18,167 nt of DNA from Capillimicrobium sp035565675 (lineage in GTDB: Bacteria > Actinomycetota > Thermoleophilia > Solirubrobacterales > Solirubrobacteraceae). Location of the stretch: positions 1 through 18,167 of the forward strand of contig DATMSA010000094.1 in NCBI GenBank assembly GCA_035565675.1, read 5' to 3'. Position numbers and translations under genes: made by a program. Below, piece by piece: positions 1-7,340 of this stretch; position 1 is the first letter of the stretch; the number at the start of each line of letters is the position of its first letter. The notes under the pieces were generated by a model that was given only the letters and a program-made list of their open reading frames with translations, was not told the origin of the DNA and searched no databases.

Positions 1-375
1 CGGGAAGGGCTCGATCCGCCGCGGCTCGAAGTGCCAGTACTCGCGCAGGTCCCGGCAGCGGCCGTCCTCGGCGAACGTGAGCATGAACTCGCCGGCGAGC
101 GTCACGTCCTGCCCGCCGTTCTTCATCGTCACCCACCACTCGACGGCGGTGCGGTTGCCGACGGTCAACGGGGTGCCGTAGCGCACCTCGACGTCCGACT
201 GCGTCTCGGTGACGCGCGCCCAGTAGTCGCGCACCCCCTGCGGACCCTCGAACGCCTCCTGGTAGGGCATCTCGCGATACCGCGAGTCCTCGGTGAACAG
301 CGCCGCCGCGGCGTCCGGATCACGGGTGATCCAGGCCTGCCGGTACGCCTCGAGCCACTCCTCCGCGTTCAGCAT
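1..375 (-). CDS. SnoaL-like / NTF2-fold protein, 3' part cut by window edge
   Basis: A frame on the minus strand runs from an ATG at 373-375 to the window edge, giving 125 codons and no stop. The translation starts MLNAEEWLEAYRQAW and continues with DPDAAAALFTEDSRYREMPY, then GPQGVRDYWARVTE, and ends near LREYWHFEPRR. This order (N-terminal helix, D-AA-LF-D--Y pattern, G--gI--yW, closing strand with YW) is typical of the SnoaL-like/NTF2 fold. Members are small cone-shaped enzymes or ligand-binding proteins of very varied function, so no substrate can be given. An in-frame TAG (385-387) lies just upstream, so this ATG is the first possible start. A ribosome binding site is not visible at a usable distance; a promoter ending six bases before the ATG suggests leaderless translation. 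Usual family length is 120-150 residues, so only a short C-terminal piece is probably missing. Confidence 0.8.
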   Translation of the reverse strand, partial: MLNAEEWLEAYRQAWITRDPDAAAALFTEDSRYREMPYQEAFEGPQGVRDYWARVTETQSDVEVRYGTPLTVGNRTAVEWWVTMKNGGQDVTLAGEFMLTFAEDGRCRDLREYWHFEPRRIEPFP

Positions 376-381
376 TCCTAA

Positions 382-410
382 ACACTACTCAGAGGGAGTT
401 GGCGTCGCAA
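382..410 (-). promoter_or_regulatory. Candidate leaderless promoter of the SnoaL-like gene
   Basis: On the minus strand, a -35-like TTGCGA (405-410) and a -10-like TAGTGT (382-387) are separated by exactly 17 bases. Six bases lie between the -10 and the ATG at 375, so transcription would begin at or within a base of the start codon. No Shine-Dalgarno sequence precedes the ATG at a workable distance, which agrees with a leaderless message. Leaderless genes are common in actinobacteria. The match is by eye only. Confidence 0.5.
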
Positions 411-415
411 CCGCG

Positions 416-462
416 GCCGTTGTCGCCTCGCGCTCGCATAGCGAGCTGGATCTGACAACGGC
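416..462. repeat. Symmetric two-level inverted repeat upstream of the promoter
   Basis: The outer arms GCCGTTGTC (416-424) and GACAACGGC (454-462) are perfect reverse complements. The inner arms GCTCGC (432-437) and GCGAGC (441-446) are also perfect. Both pairs are centred on the same base (439), with seven unpaired bases on each side between them. The element begins six bases upstream of the -35 box at 405-410. It could be an operator for a dimeric or tetrameric regulator, or an RNA hairpin. No regulator family is recognised. Confidence 0.55.
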
Positions 463-496
463 GCGTGGGGCGGAGCGGTGCGCGGCCCGAGAACCA

Positions 497-526
497 CGAA
501 GGGCCCCGGCGAACCGGGGCCCTTCG
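497..526 (-). terminator. 13-bp GC-rich hairpin downstream of the helicase gene
   Basis: Perfect 13-bp arms (497-509 and 514-526) flank the four-base loop CGAA. It lies 146 bases past the helicase stop and before the next promoter on the same strand, so it probably ends the helicase transcript. In the minus direction the hairpin is followed by TGGTTCTC and not by a U-tract, so this is not a canonical intrinsic terminator. Confidence 0.6.
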
Positions 527-599
527 ATCTGGTGTCTGATTCAGGTGGCCTACGCCCGGAGGAGAGAGGGGAGGACGCAGACCGGTCATTCACCGACGA

Positions 600-624
600 C
601 CGTCGCAGGGGTTATGGGCGACGG
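600..624 (-). other. Small hairpin in the helicase 3' region
   Basis: CCGTCGC (600-606) and GCGACGG (618-624) form a perfect 7-bp stem with an 11-base loop. It sits between the helicase stop codon and the larger hairpin at 497-526. It may be part of the mRNA 3' end structure. The rest of the gap between 376 and 672 shows no convincing gene: its small open frames run through the terminator hairpin and have no recognisable protein pattern. Confidence 0.35.
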
Positions 625-661
625 CCGCGACAGAGGATACGGCGTCGTCTCGCGCCGCCTG

Positions 662-672
662 TGTGACACCGC

Positions 673-677
<5 letters not shown>
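662..677. promoter_or_regulatory. CRP/GlxR-like palindrome overlapping the helicase stop codon
   Basis: TGTGA (662-666) and TCACA (673-677) are separated by six bases, which exactly fits the consensus half-sites of the CRP family, including actinobacterial GlxR/Cmr-type regulators. The right half covers the helicase TGA stop (673-675). It is 285 bases upstream of the SnoaL-like start, too far for a simple activator site. It could equally be a chance palindrome or a small 3' hairpin. Confidence 0.35.
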
Positions 678-1905
<1,228 letters not shown>

Positions 1906-2042
1906 TGGACTGCTCCTGATGGGCGGCGCTGCCGGGCCGCGGGATTCGGGAGACGGCTGACCTGACCCCGAACCGCCGTGGCGGAGATGAGCGAGCGAGC
2001 TGCCTCGCGGCCGACCTCGTTGCCGACCGCACTGCCTTCAGG

Positions 2043-3251
2043 TTAGCGACCCGCGCGCGCGGCGGGCGACGGGTCGGCCAACGGCGGCGCTCCACCGCGC
2101 GCGACGAGCAGCGCCACGGCGGCCGCGCCGAGCGCGCACGCCGCCCCCGCCCAGAACGTCAGCGCGTACCCGCCGAGCGCCGCGAGCGCGCCCATCAGCG
2201 GCGCTCCCAGGCCGTACCCGGCGTCGAAGAACGCGGTGAACGAGCCCAGCGCCGAGCCGCGCCGCTCCTCGGGGACGCGGTCGATGACCAGCAGCGCCAG
2301 CGCCGGGTACACGACCGCGAACCCGGCGCCCATCACGACCGCGCCCACGAGCGCAACCGGCCACGAGCCGGCCAGCGCGATCGCGCCCAGGCCCGCGGCC
2401 TCGGCCGTCGCCGCCCCCACCGCCGCGCGCAGCGGCCCGATGCGGTCCGGCAGCCGGCCCAGCGCCAGGCGCGCGCCGACGACGGCGACCGCGAACGCGG
2501 TGAACACGAGCGCGCCGTGCCCGGCGCCGCGGTCGGCGAGGTGCAGGACGATGAAGCCCGCCAGCGCCGCGTAGCCGGCGTTGCCGAGCGCGAGCGCGAG
2601 GCCGGGGCGCAGCGCCTCGCGCGCCACCAGCGGCGCCCGCGGCCCGCGGCGCCGCGCGCGCGGCTCGCGCGGCTGGGCCCACGCGATCGCGGCGCCCACG
2701 AGCGGCGCCGCCGTGGCGAACGCCCACACCGCGTCGTAGCCGCCGACCGCGCGCAGCCCCTCGCCGATCGCCGGCCCGACGCTGAGCCCCAGCCACACCG
2801 ACAGCCCGAGGAACCCGATGAGCTGGGCGCGGCGGTCGGCGGGCGCGAGGTCGACGATCCATGCCGCCAGCGCGGTGTAGACCGTGCCCTCGCCGACGCC
2901 CACGATCAGCCGCGCGGCGACGAGCCCCGGCACGCTGTCCGCGACGAACAGCAGCGCGCCGCCGAGCGCCATCGCCAGCGCGCCGGCCAGGACGATCGGC
3001 CGCCGGCCGCGCTCGTCGGCCAGCCGGCCCGCCCACGGCCGCGCGACGATCGCGGTGACGGCGAACGCGCCGACCACGACGCCGACCGCCACGTCGCCGG
3101 CGCCGATCGGCCCGTGCACGTAGCGCGGCAGGACGGGCAGCACCGCGCCGATCGACAGGAACGCCGCCAGGGCGGCCGCGAAGACGCCGGCGATCGCCGC
3201 TCCCGCCGCCCGTTCCTGCGCCGGCGCGGGCCCGGCGTCGTTGGCCTCCAT
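2043..3251 (-). CDS. Major facilitator superfamily transporter, probable efflux protein
   Basis: This 402-residue integral membrane protein has about twelve hydrophobic segments rich in Ala, Val, Leu and Gly. The MFS signature (motif A) is clear between helices 2 and 3 as GRLADERGRRP. A weaker copy, GRLPDRIG, sits at the equivalent place in the second half, showing the usual internal duplication. A phrase near helix 5 (GEGTVYTALAAWI) resembles the drug-efflux branch of the family, so proton-driven export of a small molecule is likely. The substrate cannot be told. The ATG at 3249-3251 is preferred because it gives a short cytoplasmic N-terminus before helix 1. Possible upstream starts as far as 3332 would run across the divergent ATP-grasp start. 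A TAGCGT hexamer eight bases before the ATG could be a -10 element for a nearly leaderless mRNA. The helicase gene follows on the same strand. Confidence 0.9.
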   Translation of the reverse strand: MEANDAGPAPAQERAAGAAIAGVFAAALAAFLSIGAVLPVLPRYVHGPIGAGDVAVGVVVGAFAVTAIVARPWAGRLADERGRRPIVLAGALAMALGGALLFVADSVPGLVAARLIVGVGEGTVYTALAAWIVDLAPADRRAQLIGFLGLSVWLGLSVGPAIGEGLRAVGGYDAVWAFATAAPLVGAAIAWAQPREPRARRRGPRAPLVAREALRPGLALALGNAGYAALAGFIVLHLADRGAGHGALVFTAFAVAVVGARLALGRLPDRIGPLRAAVGAATAEAAGLGAIALAGSWPVALVGAVVMGAGFAVVYPALALLVIDRVPEERRGSALGSFTAFFDAGYGLGAPLMGALAALGGYALTFWAGAACALGAAAVALLVARGGAPPLADPSPAARAGR

Positions 3252-3291
3252 GGCGCTCAACGCTAGCCCGCCGGTCCAAGCGGGAACCTGA
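3252..3291. promoter_or_regulatory. 40-base divergent intergenic region
   Basis: These 40 bases separate the divergently read MFS and ATP-grasp genes, so both promoters must lie here or inside the coding regions. On the minus strand TAGCGT (3260-3265) is a possible -10. On the plus strand only a weak GGGA precedes the ATP-grasp ATG. No clear -35 was found for either gene. Confidence 0.3.
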
Positions 3292-4872
3292 ATGGCCGTG
3301 GCACATTCCCGGACCGTGACCCTGCCCGCCACCGCGCCCTACTACGACGAGCTCGTCGACCACGACGGGACCGCGCGCGAGCACTGCGCCGGGCTCGTCG
3401 AGGCGCTGCACCGGATCGGGCACGAGGGCCTGGCCGCCGCCGGCCGCCGGCGCGACGCGATCTTCGTCCAGCAGGGCATCACCTACGAGGCCGACGAGGA
3501 CGGCCAGGTGGTCAAGGACCGCCCGTTCCCGCTCGACCTCGTCCCGCGCGTGATCCCGGCCGCCGAGTGGGCCGGCATCGAGCGCGGGCTGCGCCAGCGC
3601 ATCCGCGCGCTGAACGCGTTCATCGACGACGTCTACCACGGGCGCGAGATCGTCCGGGCCGGGATCGTGCCGTGGACGCTCGTCGTGTCGCGATCGCACT
3701 TCGCGCGCGCCGTGCACGGCATCCGCCCGCCCGGCGGCGTCTACTGCCACGTCGCCGGCTGCGACCTCGTCCGCGACGTCGACGGCACCTGGCGCGTGCT
3801 CGAGGACAACGTCCGCACGCCCAGCGGCATCTCCTACGTGCTCGAGAACCGCGCCGCGATGACGCGCCTGCTGCCGCAGCTCTTCGCCGGCCACCGGGTG
3901 CGGCCCGTCGACCACTACCCGCAGCTCCTGCTCGCCGCGCTGCGCGCGGTCGCCCCCGCGGCCGAGGGCGAGGCGACCGTCGTCGTGTGGACCCCGGGCT
4001 CGCTGAACCCGGCCTACTTCGAGCACGCGTTCCTGGCCCGCCAGATGGGCGTCGAGCTCGTCGAGGCCTCCGACCTCGTCGTCCGCGACGACGTCCTCTA
4101 CATGCGCACGACCAGCGGGCTGCAGCGCGTCGACGCCGTGTACCGGCGCCTGGACGACGACTTCCTCGACCCGCTCGAGTTCCGCCCCGACTCGCTGCTC
4201 GGCGTCCCCGGGCTCGTGCGCGCGTACCGGTCGGGCAACGTCGCGATCGCCAACGCGATCGGCACCGGCGTCGCCGACGACAAGGCGATCTACCACTACG
4301 TGCCGGAGATGATCCGCTTCTACCTGGGGGAGGAGCCGGAGCTCCAGAACGTCACGACCTACCTGCTGAGCGACCCCGAGCAGCTCGAGCACGTCCTCGA
4401 CCGCCTCGGCGAGCTGGTGGTCAAGCCCACCGGCGAGTCCGGCGGCAAGGGCGTCTTCATCGGGCCCCAGTGCGCGGAGGACGAGCTCGAGGGGCTGGCC
4501 GCGGTCATCCGCCGCCAGCCCGAGCGGTGGATCGCCCAGGAGCTCGTGCGCCTGTCGACGGTGCCGACCGCCGACGCCGACGGCCACCTCAGCCCGCGCC
4601 ACGTCGACCTGCGCCCGTTCGCGGTGTTCGGCGAGACGATCGAGATCATCCCCGGCGGCCTCACGCGCGTGGCGATGATGCCCGGGTCGATGATCGTCAA
4701 CTCCTCGCGCGGCGGCGGCAGCAAGGACACGTGGGTCCTCGACGAGGGCACGGTCGGCGCGCCGCGGCGCCAGCGCGCCGCGCCGGTCGAGCAGCCGTCG
4801 CTGCCCGACCTGCGCTACGGCGGCTGGAGCAACCAGGCCCAGCAGCAGCAGCAGACCCGGCAGGCGGGCTGA
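3292..4872 (+). CDS. Circularly permuted ATP-grasp protein (former DUF404/DUF407)
   Basis: This 526-residue protein matches the circularly permuted ATP-grasp type 2 family, represented in Mycobacterium tuberculosis by Rv2411c. Visible family blocks are IFVQQGITYE and RPFPLDLVPR near the N-terminus, LNAFIDDVYHG, LEDNVRTPSGISYVLENR, and the nucleotide-binding stretch VVKPTGESGGKGVFIGP with Lys378. Later blocks are DLRPFAVFG and GGLTRVA, with SMIVNSSRGGGSKDTWVL near the end. ATP-grasp enzymes join a carboxylate to an amine through an acyl-phosphate, so this one is predicted to make amide or peptide bonds. Its substrate is unknown. The C-terminal 40 residues are low complexity with five consecutive Gln. 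The ATG at 3292 is chosen; a GTG at 3316 is an alternative and neither has a strong ribosome binding site. The stop overlaps the next start by one base, indicating one operon. Confidence 0.93.
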   Translation: MAVAHSRTVTLPATAPYYDELVDHDGTAREHCAGLVEALHRIGHEGLAAAGRRRDAIFVQQGITYEADEDGQVVKDRPFPLDLVPRVIPAAEWAGIERGLRQRIRALNAFIDDVYHGREIVRAGIVPWTLVVSRSHFARAVHGIRPPGGVYCHVAGCDLVRDVDGTWRVLEDNVRTPSGISYVLENRAAMTRLLPQLFAGHRVRPVDHYPQLLLAALRAVAPAAEGEATVVVWTPGSLNPAYFEHAFLARQMGVELVEASDLVVRDDVLYMRTTSGLQRVDAVYRRLDDDFLDPLEFRPDSLLGVPGLVRAYRSGNVAIANAIGTGVADDKAIYHYVPEMIRFYLGEEPELQNVTTYLLSDPEQLEHVLDRLGELVVKPTGESGGKGVFIGPQCAEDELEGLAAVIRRQPERWIAQELVRLSTVPTADADGHLSPRHVDLRPFAVFGETIEIIPGGLTRVAMMPGSMIVNSSRGGGSKDTWVLDEGTVGAPRRQRAAPVEQPSLPDLRYGGWSNQAQQQQQTRQAG

Positions 4873-5783
4873 TGCTCGCGCGCATCGCCCACGACCTGTT
4901 CTGGCTGGGGCGCAACCTCGCCCGCGGCGAGCACACCGCGCGCATGCTCGACGGCGTCTCCCAGGCCGACCTGCAGTCGCCGATCGACGACGACCCGTGG
5001 GCGGTCACGCTCTCCTGGGACGGGGTCCTGGCGATCATGGGCGCGCCCGCGCTGCCCGGCGGCGCCGACCGCGAGGAGGCGCTGCGCTCGCTGACCGTCG
5101 ACGCGGCCAACCCGGCGTCGGTGCGGGCGTGCGTCGTGCGCGCGCGCGAGGGCGCGCGCGTGGTGCGCGACGTCATCTCCGCCGAGATGTGGACGGCGGT
5201 CAACCGCCTCTACCTGGAGATCGAGTCCGGCGACTTCGCCGGGCCGTTCGGCTTCCTGCAGCGCGTCAAGGAGCGCACCGCGCTGTTCTGGGGCGCGACC
5301 GAGGCGACGATGCTGCGCGACGAGGCGGCCGCGTTCCTGCAGGCCGGCCGGCGCCTGGAGGCGGCCGACATGGTGCTGCGGATGCTGCGCGTCGCGCTGC
5401 CGCTCGGGCGCGAGGACGGCGCCAGCGACGGGCAGGCGCTCGCGCTGCTGCAGGCGGTCGGCGGCTTCCAGGCCTTCCGCCGCGCGGTGCCCGCGCCGCC
5501 CAACGCCGGGCCGGTCGCCCGCTTCCTGCTGTTCGAGCGCGCCTACCCCGACTCGGTCGCCGCGTCGATCGAGTCCGCCCGCGCGGCGCTGGCCGCCGCC
5601 GACCACGACGCGCGCGTGTCCGAGCCGGTGCTGCGCCTCAGCCGCGTCGCCGCCGACCTCGAGTTCCGCGCGTGGGACGGCGAGGAGCAGGACCTCCACG
5701 AGGTGCTGGCGCTCGTCGGGCGCGAGCTGCAGTCCCTGGACCGCGACATCTCCTCGCGATACTTCGCCGGGGCCCTGACCTGA
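4872..5783 (+). CDS. Alpha-E domain protein (former DUF403)
   Basis: This 303-residue, largely helical protein begins LARIAHDLFWLGRNLARGEH, the hallmark N-terminus of the alpha-E family (compare M. tuberculosis Rv2410c). A second conserved block, DVISAEMWTAVNRLYLEI, lies near the middle. Alpha-E proteins are found almost only beside circularly permuted ATP-grasp and transglutaminase-like genes, and are thought to assist the ATP-grasp partner; their molecular activity is not established. The ATG at 4872-4874 shares its A with the TGA of the ATP-grasp gene, so translational coupling is likely. The transglutaminase gene starts ten bases after this stop. The length is normal for the family and no frame break was seen. 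Confidence 0.93.
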   Translation: MLARIAHDLFWLGRNLARGEHTARMLDGVSQADLQSPIDDDPWAVTLSWDGVLAIMGAPALPGGADREEALRSLTVDAANPASVRACVVRAREGARVVRDVISAEMWTAVNRLYLEIESGDFAGPFGFLQRVKERTALFWGATEATMLRDEAAAFLQAGRRLEAADMVLRMLRVALPLGREDGASDGQALALLQAVGGFQAFRRAVPAPPNAGPVARFLLFERAYPDSVAASIESARAALAAADHDARVSEPVLRLSRVAADLEFRAWDGEEQDLHEVLALVGRELQSLDRDISSRYFAGALT

Positions 5784-5793
5784 CCGGACGGCC

Positions 5794-6669
5794 ATGCACT
5801 TCCAGCTCCGCTACCTCACCGAGTACCGCTACGACCAGCCGGTCACCGACAACCTCAACGTGCTGCGCGTGCGCCCGGCCACCAACCGCACCCAGCGCGT
5901 CGACGACTTCGTCGTGCGCGTCGACCCGGAGACGCGCCTGGGCCGCCACGAGGACTACTTCGGCACCGAGGTCATCGAGTTCGGGATCTCCAAGCCGCAC
6001 GACCACCTGACGATCGACGTGCGCGCGCGCGTGACGACGTCCGACCCGGGCGACCCGCCCGAGGCCGGCTGGGAGGCGATCGCGACGGCCGCGTACGCGG
6101 CGGCCGGCGGCGAGTTCCTGCTGCCCGACGGCGACACGAGCGGCGACCCACGCCTCGACGAGCTCACCGAGCAGCTCCGCGCGACCACGCCGCTGGCGAC
6201 GCTGCGCCTGCTCACCGAGCTGGTGCCCGACACCTTCGCCTACCGCCAGGGCGTCACGTACGTCGACTCGACCGTCGTCGACCTGCTCGACGCCGGCGCC
6301 GGCGTCTGCCAGGACTTCGTCCACCTCGGCGTGCTGCTGCTGCGCCGGCACGGGATCGCCGCCCGCTACGTGTCCGGCTACCTGTGGGCGCCGGGCGAGC
6401 AGGCGTCGCAGGACTCCGTCGAGGTCGACACCCATGCGTGGCTGGAGGCGCTGCTGCCGTCGACCGACGGATCCAGCGAGCCGGTGTGGTGGGGCGCCGA
6501 CCCGACGAACCGCCGGCTGGTGGGCGAGGGGCACGTGAAGATCGGCCACGGACGCCACTACCGCGACGTGCCGCCGATCCGCGGCGTGTACCGCGGCGCG
6601 GCGACGGCGGCGCTCGAGGCGTCGGTGCGCATGACGCGCCTCGATCCCGCCACCAGCGCCCGCGCGTGA
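5794..6669 (+). CDS. Transglutaminase-like cysteine protease/amidase
   Basis: This 291-residue protein has an N-terminal beta-rich region (about 1-80, beginning MHFQLRYLTEYRYDQPV) typical of bacterial transglutaminase-like proteins, followed by the papain-like core. The catalytic triad can be read directly: Cys172 in GAGVCQDF, His214 in DTHAWLEALLP and Asp236 in GADPTN. In bacteria such proteins usually hydrolyse amide bonds. Here the likely role is to cut or edit the amide product of the upstream ATP-grasp/alpha-E pair; this is inferred from the conserved gene trio (M. tuberculosis Rv2409c is the equivalent). No signal peptide is visible, so it is probably cytoplasmic. The start codon is ten bases from the alpha-E stop with only a weak GGACGG nearby, so it probably relies on coupling. 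rpmG follows 72 bases later on the same strand. Confidence 0.93.
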   Translation: MHFQLRYLTEYRYDQPVTDNLNVLRVRPATNRTQRVDDFVVRVDPETRLGRHEDYFGTEVIEFGISKPHDHLTIDVRARVTTSDPGDPPEAGWEAIATAAYAAAGGEFLLPDGDTSGDPRLDELTEQLRATTPLATLRLLTELVPDTFAYRQGVTYVDSTVVDLLDAGAGVCQDFVHLGVLLLRRHGIAARYVSGYLWAPGEQASQDSVEVDTHAWLEALLPSTDGSSEPVWWGADPTNRRLVGEGHVKIGHGRHYRDVPPIRGVYRGAATAALEASVRMTRLDPATSARA

Positions 6670-6674
6670 TGAGC

Positions 6675-6680
6675 TACCAT
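6675..6680 (+). promoter_or_regulatory. Possible -10 element for rpmG
   Basis: TACCAT matches the TANNNT pattern of actinobacterial -10 boxes and lies just after the transglutaminase stop. No good -35 is seen 16-18 bases upstream. It would give a leader of roughly 55 bases to the rpmG start. Confidence 0.25.
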
Positions 6681-6689
6681 GCTCTGTCC

Positions 6690-6729
6690 GACCTGCCGCC
6701 GGCGGGTCGTTCCTTTGTGTCCCGACCCG
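6690..6729 (+). promoter_or_regulatory. rpmG leader with two mutually exclusive hairpins
   Basis: Hairpin A spans 6690-6708 (GACCTGCCG pairing with CGGCGGGTC, one G-U pair) and is followed by the T-rich GTTCCTTTGTGT, which looks like an intrinsic terminator. Hairpin B pairs CGGGTCG (6703-6709) with CGACCCG (6723-6729) and shares bases with A, so only one can form. B ends at the first G of the rpmG Shine-Dalgarno GGGAG (6729-6733). The arrangement resembles an attenuator, or simply a terminator between the transglutaminase gene and rpmG. The regulatory signal, if any, is unknown. Confidence 0.4.
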
Positions 6730-6741
6730 GGAGCCCGCCAG

Positions 6742-6906
6742 ATGGCCCGCGGAGACGTGCGCATCGCTGTGACCCTCGCGTGCGAGGAGTGCAAGCGGCG
6801 CAACTACCAGACGAACAAGAGCAAGCGAAACAACCCCGACCGGATCACCCTGCGCAAGTTCTGCAAGTGGTGCCGGAAGCACACGTCCCACCGGGAGACC
6901 CGGTAG
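6742..6906 (+). CDS. rpmG: 50S ribosomal protein L33
   Basis: This 54-residue basic protein of the large ribosomal subunit matches L33 throughout (NKSKRNNPDRITLRKFCKWC). It keeps four cysteines, Cys14, Cys17, Cys41 and Cys44, in two CxxC pairs, so it is the zinc-binding (C+) form. The start at 6742 follows GGGAG by eight bases and gives the standard N-terminus MARGDVRIAV. An in-frame ATG at 6679 would add 21 residues that no L33 carries. Location directly before secE and nusG is conserved in many bacteria, and the 13-base gap to secE supports one transcript. Zinc-type L33 genes in some actinobacteria have zinc-free paralogues elsewhere; this cannot be checked here. Confidence 0.95.
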   Translation: MARGDVRIAVTLACEECKRRNYQTNKSKRNNPDRITLRKFCKWCRKHTSHRETR

Positions 6907-6919
6907 GCACCGCACCCCC

Positions 6920-7327
6920 ATGGCCCGCGACCGCCGCAAGGACGACGACGACCCGCTCCGGAGAGAGGATCTCCCCGGAGAGCTCGAGCACGCCTCCGGC
7001 GAGGTCGACGAGGCGGAGGCCGCGCTGGTCGCCGGCGCCGGCGGGGAGGTGTCCGACGTGTCCGACCAGGAGCTGGAGCGCCAGGCGGCGGAGGCGGGCC
7101 GCGGCGCCCGCATCCCGGCCGACGAGCGCGGCGGGCCGCGTCCCGGCGGCAACCGGGCCCTGAACTTCCTGCGCGCGAGCTGGGCCGAGCTGCAGCGCGT
7201 CCAGTGGCCCGACCGGCGCCACGTCACGCAGGCCACGACGGTCGTGATCGGCTTCGTCGCCCTCGCCGGCGCCTACCTCGGCGTCGCCGACTGGGCGGCC
7301 CAGCGCGTCGTCGAGTTCATCATCTGA
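6920..7327 (+). CDS. secE: Preprotein translocase subunit SecE
   Basis: SecE is the small membrane subunit that clamps the SecYEG protein-conducting channel. The conserved core is at the C-terminal end: an amphipathic helix reading NFLRASWAELQRVQWPDRR, followed by a single membrane segment (roughly TTVVIGFVALAGAYLGVADW). Before it lies an extension of about 75 residues rich in Asp, Glu and Ala, as often seen in actinobacterial SecE. The ATG at 6920 has only a distant GG-rich sequence upstream. An in-frame GTG at 7058 is preceded by GGGGAGG at eight bases and would give an 89-residue protein that still has the whole core, so the true start is uncertain. The position between rpmG and nusG confirms identity. 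nusG starts 13 bases after the stop. Confidence 0.92.
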   Translation: MARDRRKDDDDPLRREDLPGELEHASGEVDEAEAALVAGAGGEVSDVSDQELERQAAEAGRGARIPADERGGPRPGGNRALNFLRASWAELQRVQWPDRRHVTQATTVVIGFVALAGAYLGVADWAAQRVVEFII

Positions 7328-7340
7328 TCAGAGAGAAACC

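Noticed and set aside
378..593. Small minus-strand open frames (66-71 codons) between helicase and SnoaL-like gene
   Set aside because: They run through the terminator hairpin, are Arg/Pro-rich and have no recognisable protein pattern.
1906..2042. Possible regulatory leader of the helicase gene
   Set aside because: Only weak short stems and no convincing promoter were found, so no feature is claimed beyond a 137-base gap.
2038..4602. 854-codon minus-strand frame across the MFS and ATP-grasp genes
   Set aside because: It crosses two well-supported genes on opposite strands and encodes repetitive Ala/Arg/Asp sequence only.
3567..4871. Long upstream extension of the alpha-E frame
   Set aside because: The extension is Arg-rich and overlaps the real ATP-grasp gene; the conserved alpha-E N-terminus starts at 4872.
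6679..6741. N-terminal extension of L33 with a CPTC motif
   Set aside because: It looks like a zinc ribbon but has no ribosome binding site, is absent from L33 proteins, and overlaps the leader hairpins.
6907..6919. Expected tRNA-Trp near secE, as in many bacteria
   Set aside because: The gap between rpmG and secE is only 13 bases and no cloverleaf was seen elsewhere in the window.
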